From contig WWBZ02000073.1 in the NCBI GenBank assembly GCA_011503125.2, forward strand, positions 1,798,001 to 1,862,000: a stretch of 64,000 bases of DNA. Direction: 5' to 3'. The notes under the pieces are model-generated. The model was not told where the DNA came from, searched no databases, and saw only the letters and a list, made by a program, of their open reading frames with translations. The DNA is from Botryosphaeria dothidea (lineage: Eukaryota; Ascomycota; Dothideomycetes; Botryosphaeriales; Botryosphaeriaceae). This document shows positions 55,038-64,000 of the stretch, piece by piece. The stretch's first letter is position 1; each line of letters opens with the position of its first letter. Position numbers and translations under genes: made by a program.

Positions 55038-56388
55038 TCATGATTTACCACTACCAAAACTAAACAATGTCCCATCTGACATCGGGAGAGACTCAAACAG
55101 ATCACCGAGGTTGGCTTGATACAAATCTGCAAATTCACTTGCAGACAGTGATTGAAATAAGTCGTCTTGGAATGGAAATACGTCTCCTAAAGAATCCGCG
55201 GGCTGGTTTCCATGACTTTCCTCTGCGTTATCAGGTCGGGAATCACGTCTGTTGGATTCGTAACCAGAATCACTGTTGAGGTCATGTTGCAATCCTGGTC
55301 TCGAAGAGACTTGGTGAGCTTCGCTTGGAGTCATACCGTCGTCGGTGTTTGGTGGCGCCTCAAAGGCTACGGGAGGACCGGTGGCATCGGGAAGCGGTGA
55401 AGAGCGTGTCACACTAACGCCTGCAGTCGACATTTCGGGTAACACAGTGGTGGTTTGAGAAGTATCCAAATCGGACGGCTGATACAACTCCGCATCATCT
55501 CTTCTAAGGTTTGTGTACGTCTCGTAAAGGTCCCTTTGGCTTTCTCTGATGATATCAGGTAGACTGTCGCTCAGTCTCTCATAAAGCTGAACCAGTTGTG
55601 GATTGCTTTCGAACTCAGTTTCAAACCGTTCTCGAATCAAATCAGGCAAACGTTCTCGTTGAAATTGGTCATACGACTCGACTGCCTGTGCAGCCAGAGA
55701 GTCGTGGTCGCAATTTGTCATTGACGTGAGTACCAAGACCAAAGGCTTATCTGCGTCAGAGACTTACATGGCGAAGGTGTATGCGCATTCTCTGCAAGGC
55801 GGTGGCAGATTCGGTATATGTTTCTCCATTTCTCTTCCTCAATGCGTCCGCGGGATCTCGCTCTCAACATCTCCACTTGACCACCGTCAAGGCCGTCTCG
55901 TTCAAATGGCTCATCGTGTGGTATGCATCGTTCAGATCCTGTCAAATGATCGAGAAGCGCATCATTGTTTTCAAACACCAAATGGCATCTTCTGCAGATG
56001 TGCGTCACATGCTTGCGGTAGAGATGCTCCCTGCTTTGGTCTCAGTAAAGATAGGCCCAAGCTCATTGTTCGAAACGGCTTACTTGAGTCTCGCTATAGT
56101 TTCAAAGCCAGGCCTTACACAAGATGTGCAATATGCGTAGTTTTCAGGATTCCTCTTGTAAAAAGGACAGGCGAATCGAGGTCTGCGCTGACGGGTTCCC
56201 GAAGACTTTAGATCCTTGTGTCGTTTGTTGCGTCCCTCGTAATCCTCATCATCAGTCCTGTCTTCGCCAATGGCTGCATCGGAGGCTGAGTCCGATGATA
56301 TGGAGCCATCGGAATCCTCGCAGGAGCTATAGCCAAGAAGCTCGTAGACGGTTACTGTCAGACTTTCTTGCCTTACTACCTCAGGCAT
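55038..56388 (-). CDS. Fungal C2H2-like zinc-finger protein (403 aa)
   Basis: Exons 56388-56084, 56030-55768 and 55681-55038; introns of 53 and 86 nt. The join of exon 1 and 2 gives FACPFYKRNPENYAYC, GFETIARLKEHLYRKH, ICRRCHLVFENNDALLDH and ERC, a layout found in many ascomycete proteins with atypical Cys/His fingers. The next part (RIEEEKWRNIYRICH, ending AHTPSPF) also fits that family. Residues 190-260 are helical and charged. The tail is Ser/Asp-rich. I chose ATG 56388, because the next ATG upstream (56502) sits directly against a TATATA sequence that would be its own promoter. The intron 2 acceptor is less certain. Function unknown, probably nuclear. Confidence 0.78.
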
Positions 56389-56773
56389 CTCAGTTATCTC
56401 GAATATTCTATCCTTTATACAACAACACTCTTTGATGCCCAACCCCGCATCGGCACTCTCTCTCGGATCTTTAGTATCCTCGGTTATGTAGTTATCACCC
56501 ATGTATATAAGCAAGCCTACCAACCTTCCTCTCAGGAGACAGGCAGAATCTACTCTCTTTTCTGACCTCACACTCTTCACTCTCAAATCCAACAGTTACC
56601 ATCAACTTTTCAATGATATTTTTTCTCATATAAGCGCCATAATCTTCAGAGGGGTTGTTTCTGATGAATTCCCTGGGAAGTGGTGGGGTCTCCTGGGAAA
56701 TTTTCGTAGTATCCCCACTTTTCAGTCAGATTCAGTCAGTTAGTGAATTACTACGGAAGCGAAAATTCCAGAC
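56389..56773. promoter_or_regulatory. Promoter of the C2H2-like gene
   Basis: 385 bp. A TATATA at about 56503-56510 (reads cttatatac on the minus strand) lies about 115 bp before the chosen ATG. The rest is AT-rich 3' flank of the preceding gene. Confidence 0.45.
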
Positions 56774-57910
56774 TTACTTTTCAGTGTTCCACCATGAAGA
56801 TGGAGCCTCAAGAGCACGAGTGTTTTCATCAGTGATGGGAGACACCAGGAACGATGCCCAATGGCGGACCGAACCATCAGGACGGAAAGGAAGATCGAAA
56901 TCATAACTTGGACGGCTATGGGCAAAACTTGAACGGCTAGACACAAAGCTTGAGCGGCTAGACGCAAAGCCTGAACGGCTGGATACAAGGCCCGGACGGC
57001 TGACTGCGAAGCTTGAACGGCTAGAATCGTAGCCGGAAGGACTTGTATCGGAACTGCTAATGGCGATTTCGGGGATATCGGACATGAAAGGGTCATGTGG
57101 GTGAGAGGTGTGGCTCAAGGAAGAGGATGTTGAATCAAAGAGCTCTTCGTTGAATTTCCCTGCTTTTAGAAATTGAGACCAGTCTTCTACACTGCGCCAC
57201 GGTAATGGATTAATGCGGTCCGAGTCTTTGAGGCCCCTTCTCTGTCCTGAAGGCAGCCAGCTCTCTGAGATACCTTTCCCGTCACTCAACACTGTCACGG
57301 CCGGAGATACGACCGCAGAGTTGGCTAGATCATCACCTCTGGCCTCACGGATCTCCTTGGTACGATCTACGAGCTTTTGAATGTCCTCTCGCGGTAGTAC
57401 GCGGAGCACAATCACGCAGTCTCTTCTTTCCTCGAATCGCTCGTTTGACTCTTCCAGTGCTTCTGGATTAACAAGCCTGCGGTCGATATTGGTCCAAGGT
57501 GCATCGGGAGGAATGCCCTTGCTCTTTTTTGCATCGGCCGGTGACGCAACTCCCTCGCGAGTTGGGCTAGGGTCCTCAGGAAATTTCTCCGTTGGCTTGC
57601 GCAGAATACTCTTTGGCGGCGAAGGCGATGCAATTCCCTCAGCCGGATTGTCTGCCTTTGAAATCGCACTGGCCGAGTGACGCAATGCGGGTTTTTGAGA
57701 GTTTTTACGCCCCAGGAATCGGGCAAGCTGCATCCGTTCGAACTGCTCTATGATGATTTTAGGCGCATCAGCCAAATGATCCGAATCATCGGATGGGACA
57801 CCCGACGGATCGGGTTCCAACTTGGGAAGCGTCGTCATCGTCGTGGAACCTTCGGCTGAAGAGGGTGAAGGCTGCTCGAAAGCATTCGGATTTTGCGAAC
57901 GAGACTCCAT
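56774..57910 (-). CDS. Hypothetical protein with 7-residue repeats (378 aa)
   Basis: Single exon. Residues 1-130 are low complexity, with a basic PPKSILRKPTEKFP segment. Residues 140-185 form the best conserved-looking part: WTNIDRRLVNPEALEESNER, then FEERRDCVIVLRVLPREDIQ and KLVDRTKEIREARGD. This matches what I recall of a fungal family of unknown function (DUF8035-like), a tentative link. Residues about 292-335 are six 7-residue Ser/Arg repeats (consensus SRSSFAS) encoded by a 21-bp minisatellite. The C-terminus is acidic-aromatic. No signal or membrane part. Confidence 0.75.
   Translation of the reverse strand: MESRSQNPNAFEQPSPSSAEGSTTMTTLPKLEPDPSGVPSDDSDHLADAPKIIIEQFERMQLARFLGRKNSQKPALRHSASAISKADNPAEGIASPSPPKSILRKPTEKFPEDPSPTREGVASPADAKKSKGIPPDAPWTNIDRRLVNPEALEESNERFEERRDCVIVLRVLPREDIQKLVDRTKEIREARGDDLANSAVVSPAVTVLSDGKGISESWLPSGQRRGLKDSDRINPLPWRSVEDWSQFLKAGKFNEELFDSTSSSLSHTSHPHDPFMSDIPEIAISSSDTSPSGYDSSRSSFAVSRPGLVSSRSGFASSRSSFVSSRSSFAHSRPSYDFDLPFRPDGSVRHWASFLVSPITDENTRALEAPSSWWNTEK
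56908..57033 (-). repeat. 21-bp coding minisatellite, six units
   Basis: Six direct copies of about 21 bp, plus-strand consensus TTGAACGGCTAGACNCAAAGC. They diverge at scattered positions but keep length, so the reading frame is preserved. It encodes the SRSSFAS-type heptads of the overlapping gene. Confidence 0.9.
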
Positions 57911-58536
57911 GTTTGATTGGAAAACACAACGTAGCCTGATCAGGTTATTCGCGTCTTCGGAGAAGGCGTCAAGCTGCAGCGGGGCAGATGGAAAAGAAGG
58001 GTTTCGACGAGTCGGTACGTGACGGAGTCAAGAGAATGGACCATATTGAATGCGAGATGAGAGCCCTTTTTAATTGATGGTGGAGGCTGATACGCAGCTA
58101 ACGCGAGGCTGAGTTAACGCGCGAGTTCGTGATATGGGTGCGGGGCTGTCAGCGCTAACACCAATACAGTTACGCGCCCACTTGAAGTCAACAAGGGTCA
58201 GGAACCAATCGTCTGTCAGAAGGGCCATATTGAGTGGTGCTGCAGCAGTAATGGCTTTCAACAACGTTATGTATATTGGAGTTCAAGTAATGGAACTGTC
58301 CAGATGATTGCTGAGTCTTTGGATTGTCTATGCGGGTGTGGCATTCCGCCATAGTCGTCAACTGCAGCATTTCTCTATACAAAAGGTGGTGGTGAGGCAC
58401 AAGATCATTCTTCAGAAGAACGAACATATTTACAATCGCATCAATGCTATATACAGTAAGTCTATTCACTATCCTGCCCAAACTCCTAAACGCCTTTAGC
58501 AACCCAATACACATACAACCTCACACAACCTCCTCC
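57911..58536. other. Intergenic, no gene recognised
   Basis: 626 bp between minus-strand genes. It presumably holds the promoter of the repeat protein on the left and the 3' flank of the Csf1-like gene on the right. No motif stands out. Confidence 0.45.
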
Positions 58537-61500
58537 TCAACTCGAACCCAAAATCCTCGAATACGCATCCTCCACCTCCTTGACCACCTCCAACAGCGTA
58601 ACAATAACGATCTGGTGCGTCACATTCGGCAACCGATCCCTCTGCAGTCCAATCCACTCAAGCGGCGGCGTCGCCTCACCCATATCACGCAGTTGTGGCG
58701 TCTCGATGATCGGTACCTCCAGTGGTGTGTACTCGTATTTCGACTGCGGGACATTAACGACGGCCGTGATCTTGCCTCTATCAGCCTCGTCTCCGCTCTC
58801 CCCGACCGGTTGCTGACTCGCCGAACCCGACGAAGACGGTGGTGTAGAAGCCGCAGCAGAAGCCTGGGACTCGGCAGGGCCGGCGGTGATCTTGACGGCC
58901 GACTCGGGGAGGGGCTTGCCGAGGCGGTTGGCGAGGGCGCGCGAGTGCGTGTTCCACATGTTCCGAATGAAGCTGATGCGGCTGTAGTTCCAGCCGACGT
59001 CGACCTTCCCTTCGAAGGAGCTCTTGAAGATGTACTCGATGCTGTTGCTGCCGGGCGCCTGCCACGTCTGCATCGCGGCGATGACTTTGGGCACGCGCAG
59101 GATGGTGCCACCCTTGGCAGTTGCCGCCGAAGCCACCACGTCCTCGACCGTCAGCTCACTGACTGCGCGTGGGCCCTTTGGCTGTGCCACCGATGCGAGC
59201 GCCACGCTGAGCTGGCCGAGCGTCATGCCGAGGCCGCTGTGGATCTTGTTGCTTTCCAAGGCGACGGCGAAGCGCGCTTGGACGTCCGAGGCGGTTAGGA
59301 GGAGGATCTGCTGGTCTGAGAAGGTGCCGGGGAAGGCGCCGACGCTGATGGCTTTGAGGGTGACGACGACATCCGTGTGGAGGGAAATGGGAGCCTTGAA
59401 TTGCTTCTCGTCGTCGCCACTCACATCTGGTTTCTGAGAAGTGACGTCTATGCTCGGCCGCCTTTGCTTGAACGAGCTCCGCCGCAGGAACTTTTCGATG
59501 TCCTTGATGGATTGCTGATAAGCCGTTTGGTTTTCCTGGACCAGTCGTTCCACAGCCTGCATGAGCGCGATGGCCTGCGCAGGACTTATCGGTGTCATGA
59601 ATGCTTGCACTCTGTCTCCCTCCAAGGTGGCCACAAGCCGATCTTGAGATCCAATCTCTGCGCTCCTGACGTTGTACATGAGGAAGGCGAAGTCCGTGAT
59701 ATCGGCCACAGCAAACGGCTGGTAATCGAATGCAGCCTTCACACGCAAGCGCTCGAATCCCATGGAGGCTTGAATGAGCGGCGTTCTGCGCGCTTCCTCT
59801 TCTCGCGAAGGCCAACTGATGGACGTCCGAACCTTGAAATCCAGCATTTCGACAAAGCCACTGGTTCTTCCGGTACTGTCGATCCCCAATCTTTCAATCC
59901 CAATGCAAAGATTCTGTTCCCAATCGGATGTCTTCTTGGAGGAAGCCCACAAGTTGACAATCTTGAATGAAGGCTTGCCGATGGCTTGACCCATGTCGAG
60001 ATCCACCGCCATCTCTTCGACGGCAATTGTTGCATTCCATGGGAATGCCGCGGCTGCAGCAACCTGCTGGTATCTCTGAACCAAGTATTCCTGGGGTTCT
60101 TCACTGGGCGCTGGATCCGGAGGTTTCGAAGCTTGGCGGACCTCCGGAGGAATCCAGATTTCACGGAATAGCAAGAAGTCCTGAAGCTGTCTGGCATTGA
60201 TGTGTGTCCTCATGGGGTTGATCTTGAGTATGGCAGACATGCCACTCGTACCGCTCAAGTGCTTGCTGTTCATCAGAGAAAGCACAATCCGATCGACGTC
60301 GAAGCTGAACGTGGACTCTCTTGAGTAGACGTGTTGGACCGATGCTTGCAGGTTGTCGAAAGTGGAGGATACAGCGAAGAAGTGGCCTTGCTCAGTCGAC
60401 TTGATACTATTGACAGTGAGGTAGATGTCCTCAAAACGAGCTGTGGCTGCCACACGAGCAATAGGCTGACAGCTGAGACTGAACTCCTGTTGACAAATCC
60501 GGATACCGATATTGAGACGTGTCTTCCCGAGAATGGCACTTGGATCCGCCGTGATGAGATTTTCCTCGTCGAGGAACTTCTGGGGTGCTTTTGGCTCAAT
60601 AGCCTTCTTAGGCTGCTCATCTTTGTCTCTGGCTTGGACAACTTCTTTAATGCTGTTGGATATATCCATAATAAGAGGAACCACAGTAGGGTACAACAAA
60701 TTGCTTGAAGCATCCACTTTGACCTCAGCATTGAGTGACGGATCAGACGAATCATCGCGGTACTCAACCTTGACGGATATTCCAGGAGCACGAAGTGTAG
60801 TACTTGTGTTGGACCCATCATTGGCAAACTGACCGTACCTTCCGTATTGCGAGCTGCGACTGGTACTGAACCTGGAAGCTGTGCGTGACATTTCACGTTT
60901 CCCTTGCAATGTGACAACGGCACCAGCGAAGTCTGCGTCCACCACGAGCGAAGACAGCTTCTTGCTGTTGAATAAGTTCTTTCGAGGCGTCTCGTTTGTT
61001 GACGCAGCTGTCTTCCAGGATGCGGTAGCTGCTCGAACTTTCTGACCCGCCACAGAAATAGACCTTTCCAAAATAGACGCAGGCAGAACAAAGCGTGACT
61101 CCAGCAGAAGGTCCAACGACTTTCCTGCGGCATGGAACGCAAAACGCCGGTCAGACTTTGAGGAAGCGTACGACACGTTGAAGACGACTTCCGGGAGTAA
61201 TGCCGAGTTGAGTGACCTTTGTGTCTTGTCCTGGCTCGCAGGGACCATCTGAAGCTGCATGTCTTCGATGGCCAGTCTGGCAGCTTCTTCGCTTCTGGTA
61301 GAAAGATCAATTCTCTTAAAGGACAGGACGAGGTCCTCGCTCTCACGATCCGGATATGCAGTAACAGAGTTGCCTACGATCCAGCTGATTTGCACATTCG
61401 TGAGCTCCAGTGAGGCCGATGACGTGAACAGCCCACTCGACGCGAGACTCGAGAGATCGCCATCCTCATCAGCTTTGTCCGTTGCCAAACGAGAGGGTCG

Positions 61501-64000
61501 TCGCTTTGGCTGACGAAGTTTACGAAGGTATTGCCTCTCTCTGGAGAGGTCGAGGACTTTTATTCTCTCTTGCAAGTGATTCATGACCTCGACGGTAGCT
61601 GAAGCTGTGTCCGCAAACACGTTTACCTCGAGACCAGTGGAGCGAATTCGGTAGTCACGCCTCGGAACACTCGAGCCACCGCTCTGGACCGTCCCCCGAA
61701 GCTCCATTCCAAAGAGTAGGTTCCCACAGTGTTGGATGAGCTCCCCATTCGAGAGCTCCAAAGACAAGCTTATATGAGGTAGCATTGCCGCAAATTCTGG
61801 CAGTGGAAGAAGGGTGCCATCCTCCGAGATATTGCTTGCCTTGGCCTGGATCCGGTTGAGTTCGAAAGCGAGTTTCGAAGCGGAAGAATCAGGCAACTTG
61901 GTCGGCGCTCTTGCTATTATGCTCAATCCGGCCATGACGAAACTGGCATCGAAAGCGAATGGTTTGTCATCCTTCGACTCCTCCAGTGCCGGCGTCACAA
62001 CCTTCTTACTTGGCAAAGCCTCTTTTAAGTTGATTCTCAAGACGTCGATATCACTCTTGATGGTGTTCATGACGCTTGCAACTTCAGGCTCTTGAAGAGC
62101 GGACAGGAAGCCATGCACCGCAGACGCCTCAATGATGAAGGCCTCCATGATGCTGTTGAACATAATTTTCGGTCCTGACGGGGAATCAATGAGCTGCAGG
62201 CGACCGTTATGGAGAGGAAACGTGACCGCGGCTATGTTGTGTGAGCCTTGCTTGTTCTGATTCCTCAAGTAGTGAGTATGACGGTCAAGATCGAAGTTAA
62301 CGTTTAGAGTAGGGTCTCCTCCAAGCACAGGTGCTGCAGATATTCTACCCGTGCGGCCGGAGATGACATATGTCAATGACTGAAGTATGGCCACATCGAT
62401 ACGGTAAGAATCCATCAAAAGCGCAACAGTGATGTTCGGCAGGCTCGGGTCTTTCTTCGCTTCCTTGGCTGGGATCTTTTCGTTCTTGTTCGCAGGCTTC
62501 TTGAATCTTTCAGCCTGTCGGGCGAAGTAAGCAACTTCGTCGCAGATGACTGAGTTGGCCACCTCGATGACTCCGAGGATATCCTCGTGCACTTTCCAAG
62601 TAACCTCCTCACACTTGCCCACAACCATCCACCCCTCAGGCATAGGGTGTCTCCACTGGTCGTCGTCGTGGGACACAAAAATGCTTGGCCTGAAGACTTG
62701 TGACCTCATCAAAAGTCTACCGCGGGAGCGCACTTCGGAACCGGCTGAATCAGAATGGACGAGTGCACTGATGCTCATGCCCTCGTTCGCTTCCTCCCGG
62801 TCTGAGCCGACAAGCGACAACTTCATTCCATGACAAGATGAGACATGCCGTAGATTGATTGTATCAAGGCTGAAAGTTCCATGTTCGGTGCCGAAAATGA
62901 CCTGAAAATCGTGGACTTCAGGATTGTTCTTCGCCGGTTTGTGGAGCTGGGAGGCCTTCTGTTCTTCCGCCTTTGCTCTGGCCTGGGGTGCTTCTGCTTG
63001 GAAGAGGCTGAGAACATTTTCAACCAGCTCGCAAATCTCCCAGCTGAATTTGATGCCAACTTTCCTCGTGGATATTTCCACCACCGTTGACTTGGTGATG
63101 CTATCCTGCTCCAAGAGCTTGAGGCCGGACGGCGCTGGGGGTGGCGACAAGGCGGCATTTATAGACAGAAGTTGAAAGAGAATTTCACTTTGTTCGGGAC
63201 CAGGATCTATGACAAACCGTATGGCAGCGGTCTTGACAGAGATATCGATCGGCAATGGTTTCTCTTCTTCCACAGAGTCCTCTATGTCTACGATAGAGCC
63301 ATACAACGCGCGCATTGCAAGGCTCTTCTTGACGTGTGCAAGATCCCAGGTTCGCCACTGGTCCCAGATCTGAATAACCTTTTCCTCGGCGTCATCTGGA
63401 CAAGTTAAGTCTCCTCGGGCACATTTCTTCGTGATTTCTTCTCTTGTTTTGACGGGTAGACTGTCGTAAATGTAACGGAAACGTGAGATAATCTTCCAAG
63501 AATCGTGGTTCCGAAGGTGGTTATGAGCCGCTCGCAAAGCATAGGAGGGCCTCGTAATGAAAGCTGGATCAGGTACGTCCCTTCCAGCAGTCGTGAGAGC
63601 AAATGCCAAGTAACAAAGTCTCTTCTTGCTTCTTGTGCCAAGATCTGCAAAGTTGGCCTGTATCTCGTCCACAAGCAATGTTGATCGGTGGATCAGAGAG
63701 GCGAGATATTGGAGCTTTTTACTTGAGTTGGCAACCTCGAGGTGCCGGAAGGACATGTTAACAGATGCGGATTTCCCAGCGACAACCCAGAACAGAAGGT
63801 CCTTGAGAATCGCCTGCACAGCCACATCGTTGGCTGCAGCGTTTTGTTGTTTCTCTCTGACGGATACGTTGAGCGATTTCATGGTTGTATGAACGGCCAG
63901 GGTGCTGTTTTTCTCGTTCTCCGTTTCAGTTGGGAAATTTTTCTGCCGGAGAGCAATGGACAAACGATCTAGGACTAGATCGTATTGATCCTTCCCTGTG
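58537..64000 (-). CDS. csf1: Csf1/BLTP-like bridge lipid-transfer protein, C-terminal part (about 1,820 residues, 5' end outside window)
   Basis: One open frame without stops runs from the window edge to the stop at 58537. It reads in from beyond 64000 (KDQYDLVLDR), so no start is present. The extreme C-terminus, with VPIIETPQLRDMGEATPPLE, WIGLQRDRLPNVTHQIVIVT and LEVVKEVEDAYSRILG, matches the highly conserved end of yeast Csf1, related to animal KIAA1109/Tweek. Inside are many beta-strand-rich stretches of the repeating groove type and a few basic linkers (RQPKRRPSRLATDKADEDGD). The family forms a long hydrophobic channel carrying phospholipids between the ER and other membranes. Full fungal proteins are near 3,000 residues with an N-terminal membrane anchor, so about 40% should lie beyond this window. 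Confidence 0.93.
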   Translation of the reverse strand, partial: TGKDQYDLVLDRLSIALRQKNFPTETENEKNSTLAVHTTMKSLNVSVREKQQNAAANDVAVQAILKDLLFWVVAGKSASVNMSFRHLEVANSSKKLQYLASLIHRSTLLVDEIQANFADLGTRSKKRLCYLAFALTTAGRDVPDPAFITRPSYALRAAHNHLRNHDSWKIISRFRYIYDSLPVKTREEITKKCARGDLTCPDDAEEKVIQIWDQWRTWDLAHVKKSLAMRALYGSIVDIEDSVEEEKPLPIDISVKTAAIRFVIDPGPEQSEILFQLLSINAALSPPPAPSGLKLLEQDSITKSTVVEISTRKVGIKFSWEICELVENVLSLFQAEAPQARAKAEEQKASQLHKPAKNNPEVHDFQVIFGTEHGTFSLDTINLRHVSSCHGMKLSLVGSDREEANEGMSISALVHSDSAGSEVRSRGRLLMRSQVFRPSIFVSHDDDQWRHPMPEGWMVVGKCEEVTWKVHEDILGVIEVANSVICDEVAYFARQAERFKKPANKNEKIPAKEAKKDPSLPNITVALLMDSYRIDVAILQSLTYVISGRTGRISAAPVLGGDPTLNVNFDLDRHTHYLRNQNKQGSHNIAAVTFPLHNGRLQLIDSPSGPKIMFNSIMEAFIIEASAVHGFLSALQEPEVASVMNTIKSDIDVLRINLKEALPSKKVVTPALEESKDDKPFAFDASFVMAGLSIIARAPTKLPDSSASKLAFELNRIQAKASNISEDGTLLPLPEFAAMLPHISLSLELSNGELIQHCGNLLFGMELRGTVQSGGSSVPRRDYRIRSTGLEVNVFADTASATVEVMNHLQERIKVLDLSRERQYLRKLRQPKRRPSRLATDKADEDGDLSSLASSGLFTSSASLELTNVQISWIVGNSVTAYPDRESEDLVLSFKRIDLSTRSEEAARLAIEDMQLQMVPASQDKTQRSLNSALLPEVVFNVSYASSKSDRRFAFHAAGKSLDLLLESRFVLPASILERSISVAGQKVRAATASWKTAASTNETPRKNLFNSKKLSSLVVDADFAGAVVTLQGKREMSRTASRFSTSRSSQYGRYGQFANDGSNTSTTLRAPGISVKVEYRDDSSDPSLNAEVKVDASSNLLYPTVVPLIMDISNSIKEVVQARDKDEQPKKAIEPKAPQKFLDEENLITADPSAILGKTRLNIGIRICQQEFSLSCQPIARVAATARFEDIYLTVNSIKSTEQGHFFAVSSTFDNLQASVQHVYSRESTFSFDVDRIVLSLMNSKHLSGTSGMSAILKINPMRTHINARQLQDFLLFREIWIPPEVRQASKPPDPAPSEEPQEYLVQRYQQVAAAAAFPWNATIAVEEMAVDLDMGQAIGKPSFKIVNLWASSKKTSDWEQNLCIGIERLGIDSTGRTSGFVEMLDFKVRTSISWPSREEEARRTPLIQASMGFERLRVKAAFDYQPFAVADITDFAFLMYNVRSAEIGSQDRLVATLEGDRVQAFMTPISPAQAIALMQAVERLVQENQTAYQQSIKDIEKFLRRSSFKQRRPSIDVTSQKPDVSGDDEKQFKAPISLHTDVVVTLKAISVGAFPGTFSDQQILLLTASDVQARFAVALESNKIHSGLGMTLGQLSVALASVAQPKGPRAVSELTVEDVVASAATAKGGTILRVPKVIAAMQTWQAPGSNSIEYIFKSSFEGKVDVGWNYSRISFIRNMWNTHSRALANRLGKPLPESAVKITAGPAESQASAAASTPPSSSGSASQQPVGESGDEADRGKITAVVNVPQSKYEYTPLEVPIIETPQLRDMGEATPPLEWIGLQRDRLPNVTHQIVIVTLLEVVKEVEDAYSRILGSS

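Overview
The window is nuclear DNA of a filamentous ascomycete (Pezizomycotina). The genes carry short spliceosomal introns of about 38-86 nt. Fungal-type families are present: a Zn(II)2Cys6 regulator, NmrA, an arrestin with a PY motif, Bos1, Csf1, and nitrate and nitrite reductases. There is also an intron-containing tRNA-Leu and a copia-type retrotransposon with RIP-like C-to-T decay. I cannot fix the genus or class.

Layout. 0.3-0.9 kb: two small unknown ORFs. 1.1-6.5 kb: one complete but dead Ty1/copia element with 291-bp LTRs and a 5-bp target duplication. 7.0-8.1 kb: NmrA-like protein. 8.4-10.6 kb: two unknown proteins. 12.4-13.8 kb: arrestin-like adaptor. 13.8-17.7 kb: gene-poor. 17.7-25.7 kb: a small metabolic-looking cluster made of a decayed Zn2Cys6 regulator, a secreted SMP-30/gluconolactonase-like gene with one nonsense codon, an intact phytanoyl-CoA-dioxygenase-like enzyme and an intact MFS transporter. 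25.9-41.3 kb: housekeeping and unknown genes (RS-rich protein, two Myb/SANT-like proteins, a 71-aa protein, a secreted M28 aminopeptidase, the SNARE Bos1, one unknown). 43.5-51.2 kb: nitrate reductase followed in tandem by nitrite reductase, with GATA-type and NirA/NIT4-type sites ahead of both. 52.0 kb: tRNA-Leu(AAG). 52.6-57.9 kb: a CCCH zinc-finger protein, a C2H2-like protein and a repeat-containing unknown protein. 58.5-64.0 kb: the C-terminal 1,820 residues of a Csf1-like giant lipid-transfer protein that runs off the window.

How parts work together. niaD and niiA form the nitrate-to-ammonium pathway (NO3- to NO2- to NH4+); no nitrate transporter lies in the window. The 17.7-25.7 kb genes look like a lactone/oxidation/transport unit. 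The 8-mer CGGGGAAA (or its complement) occurs before every gene of that unit, and by eye I found the full 8-mer nowhere else in the 64 kb. That is the most interesting new signal here. Its natural candidate regulator is the adjacent Zn2Cys6 gene, which is broken in this strain.
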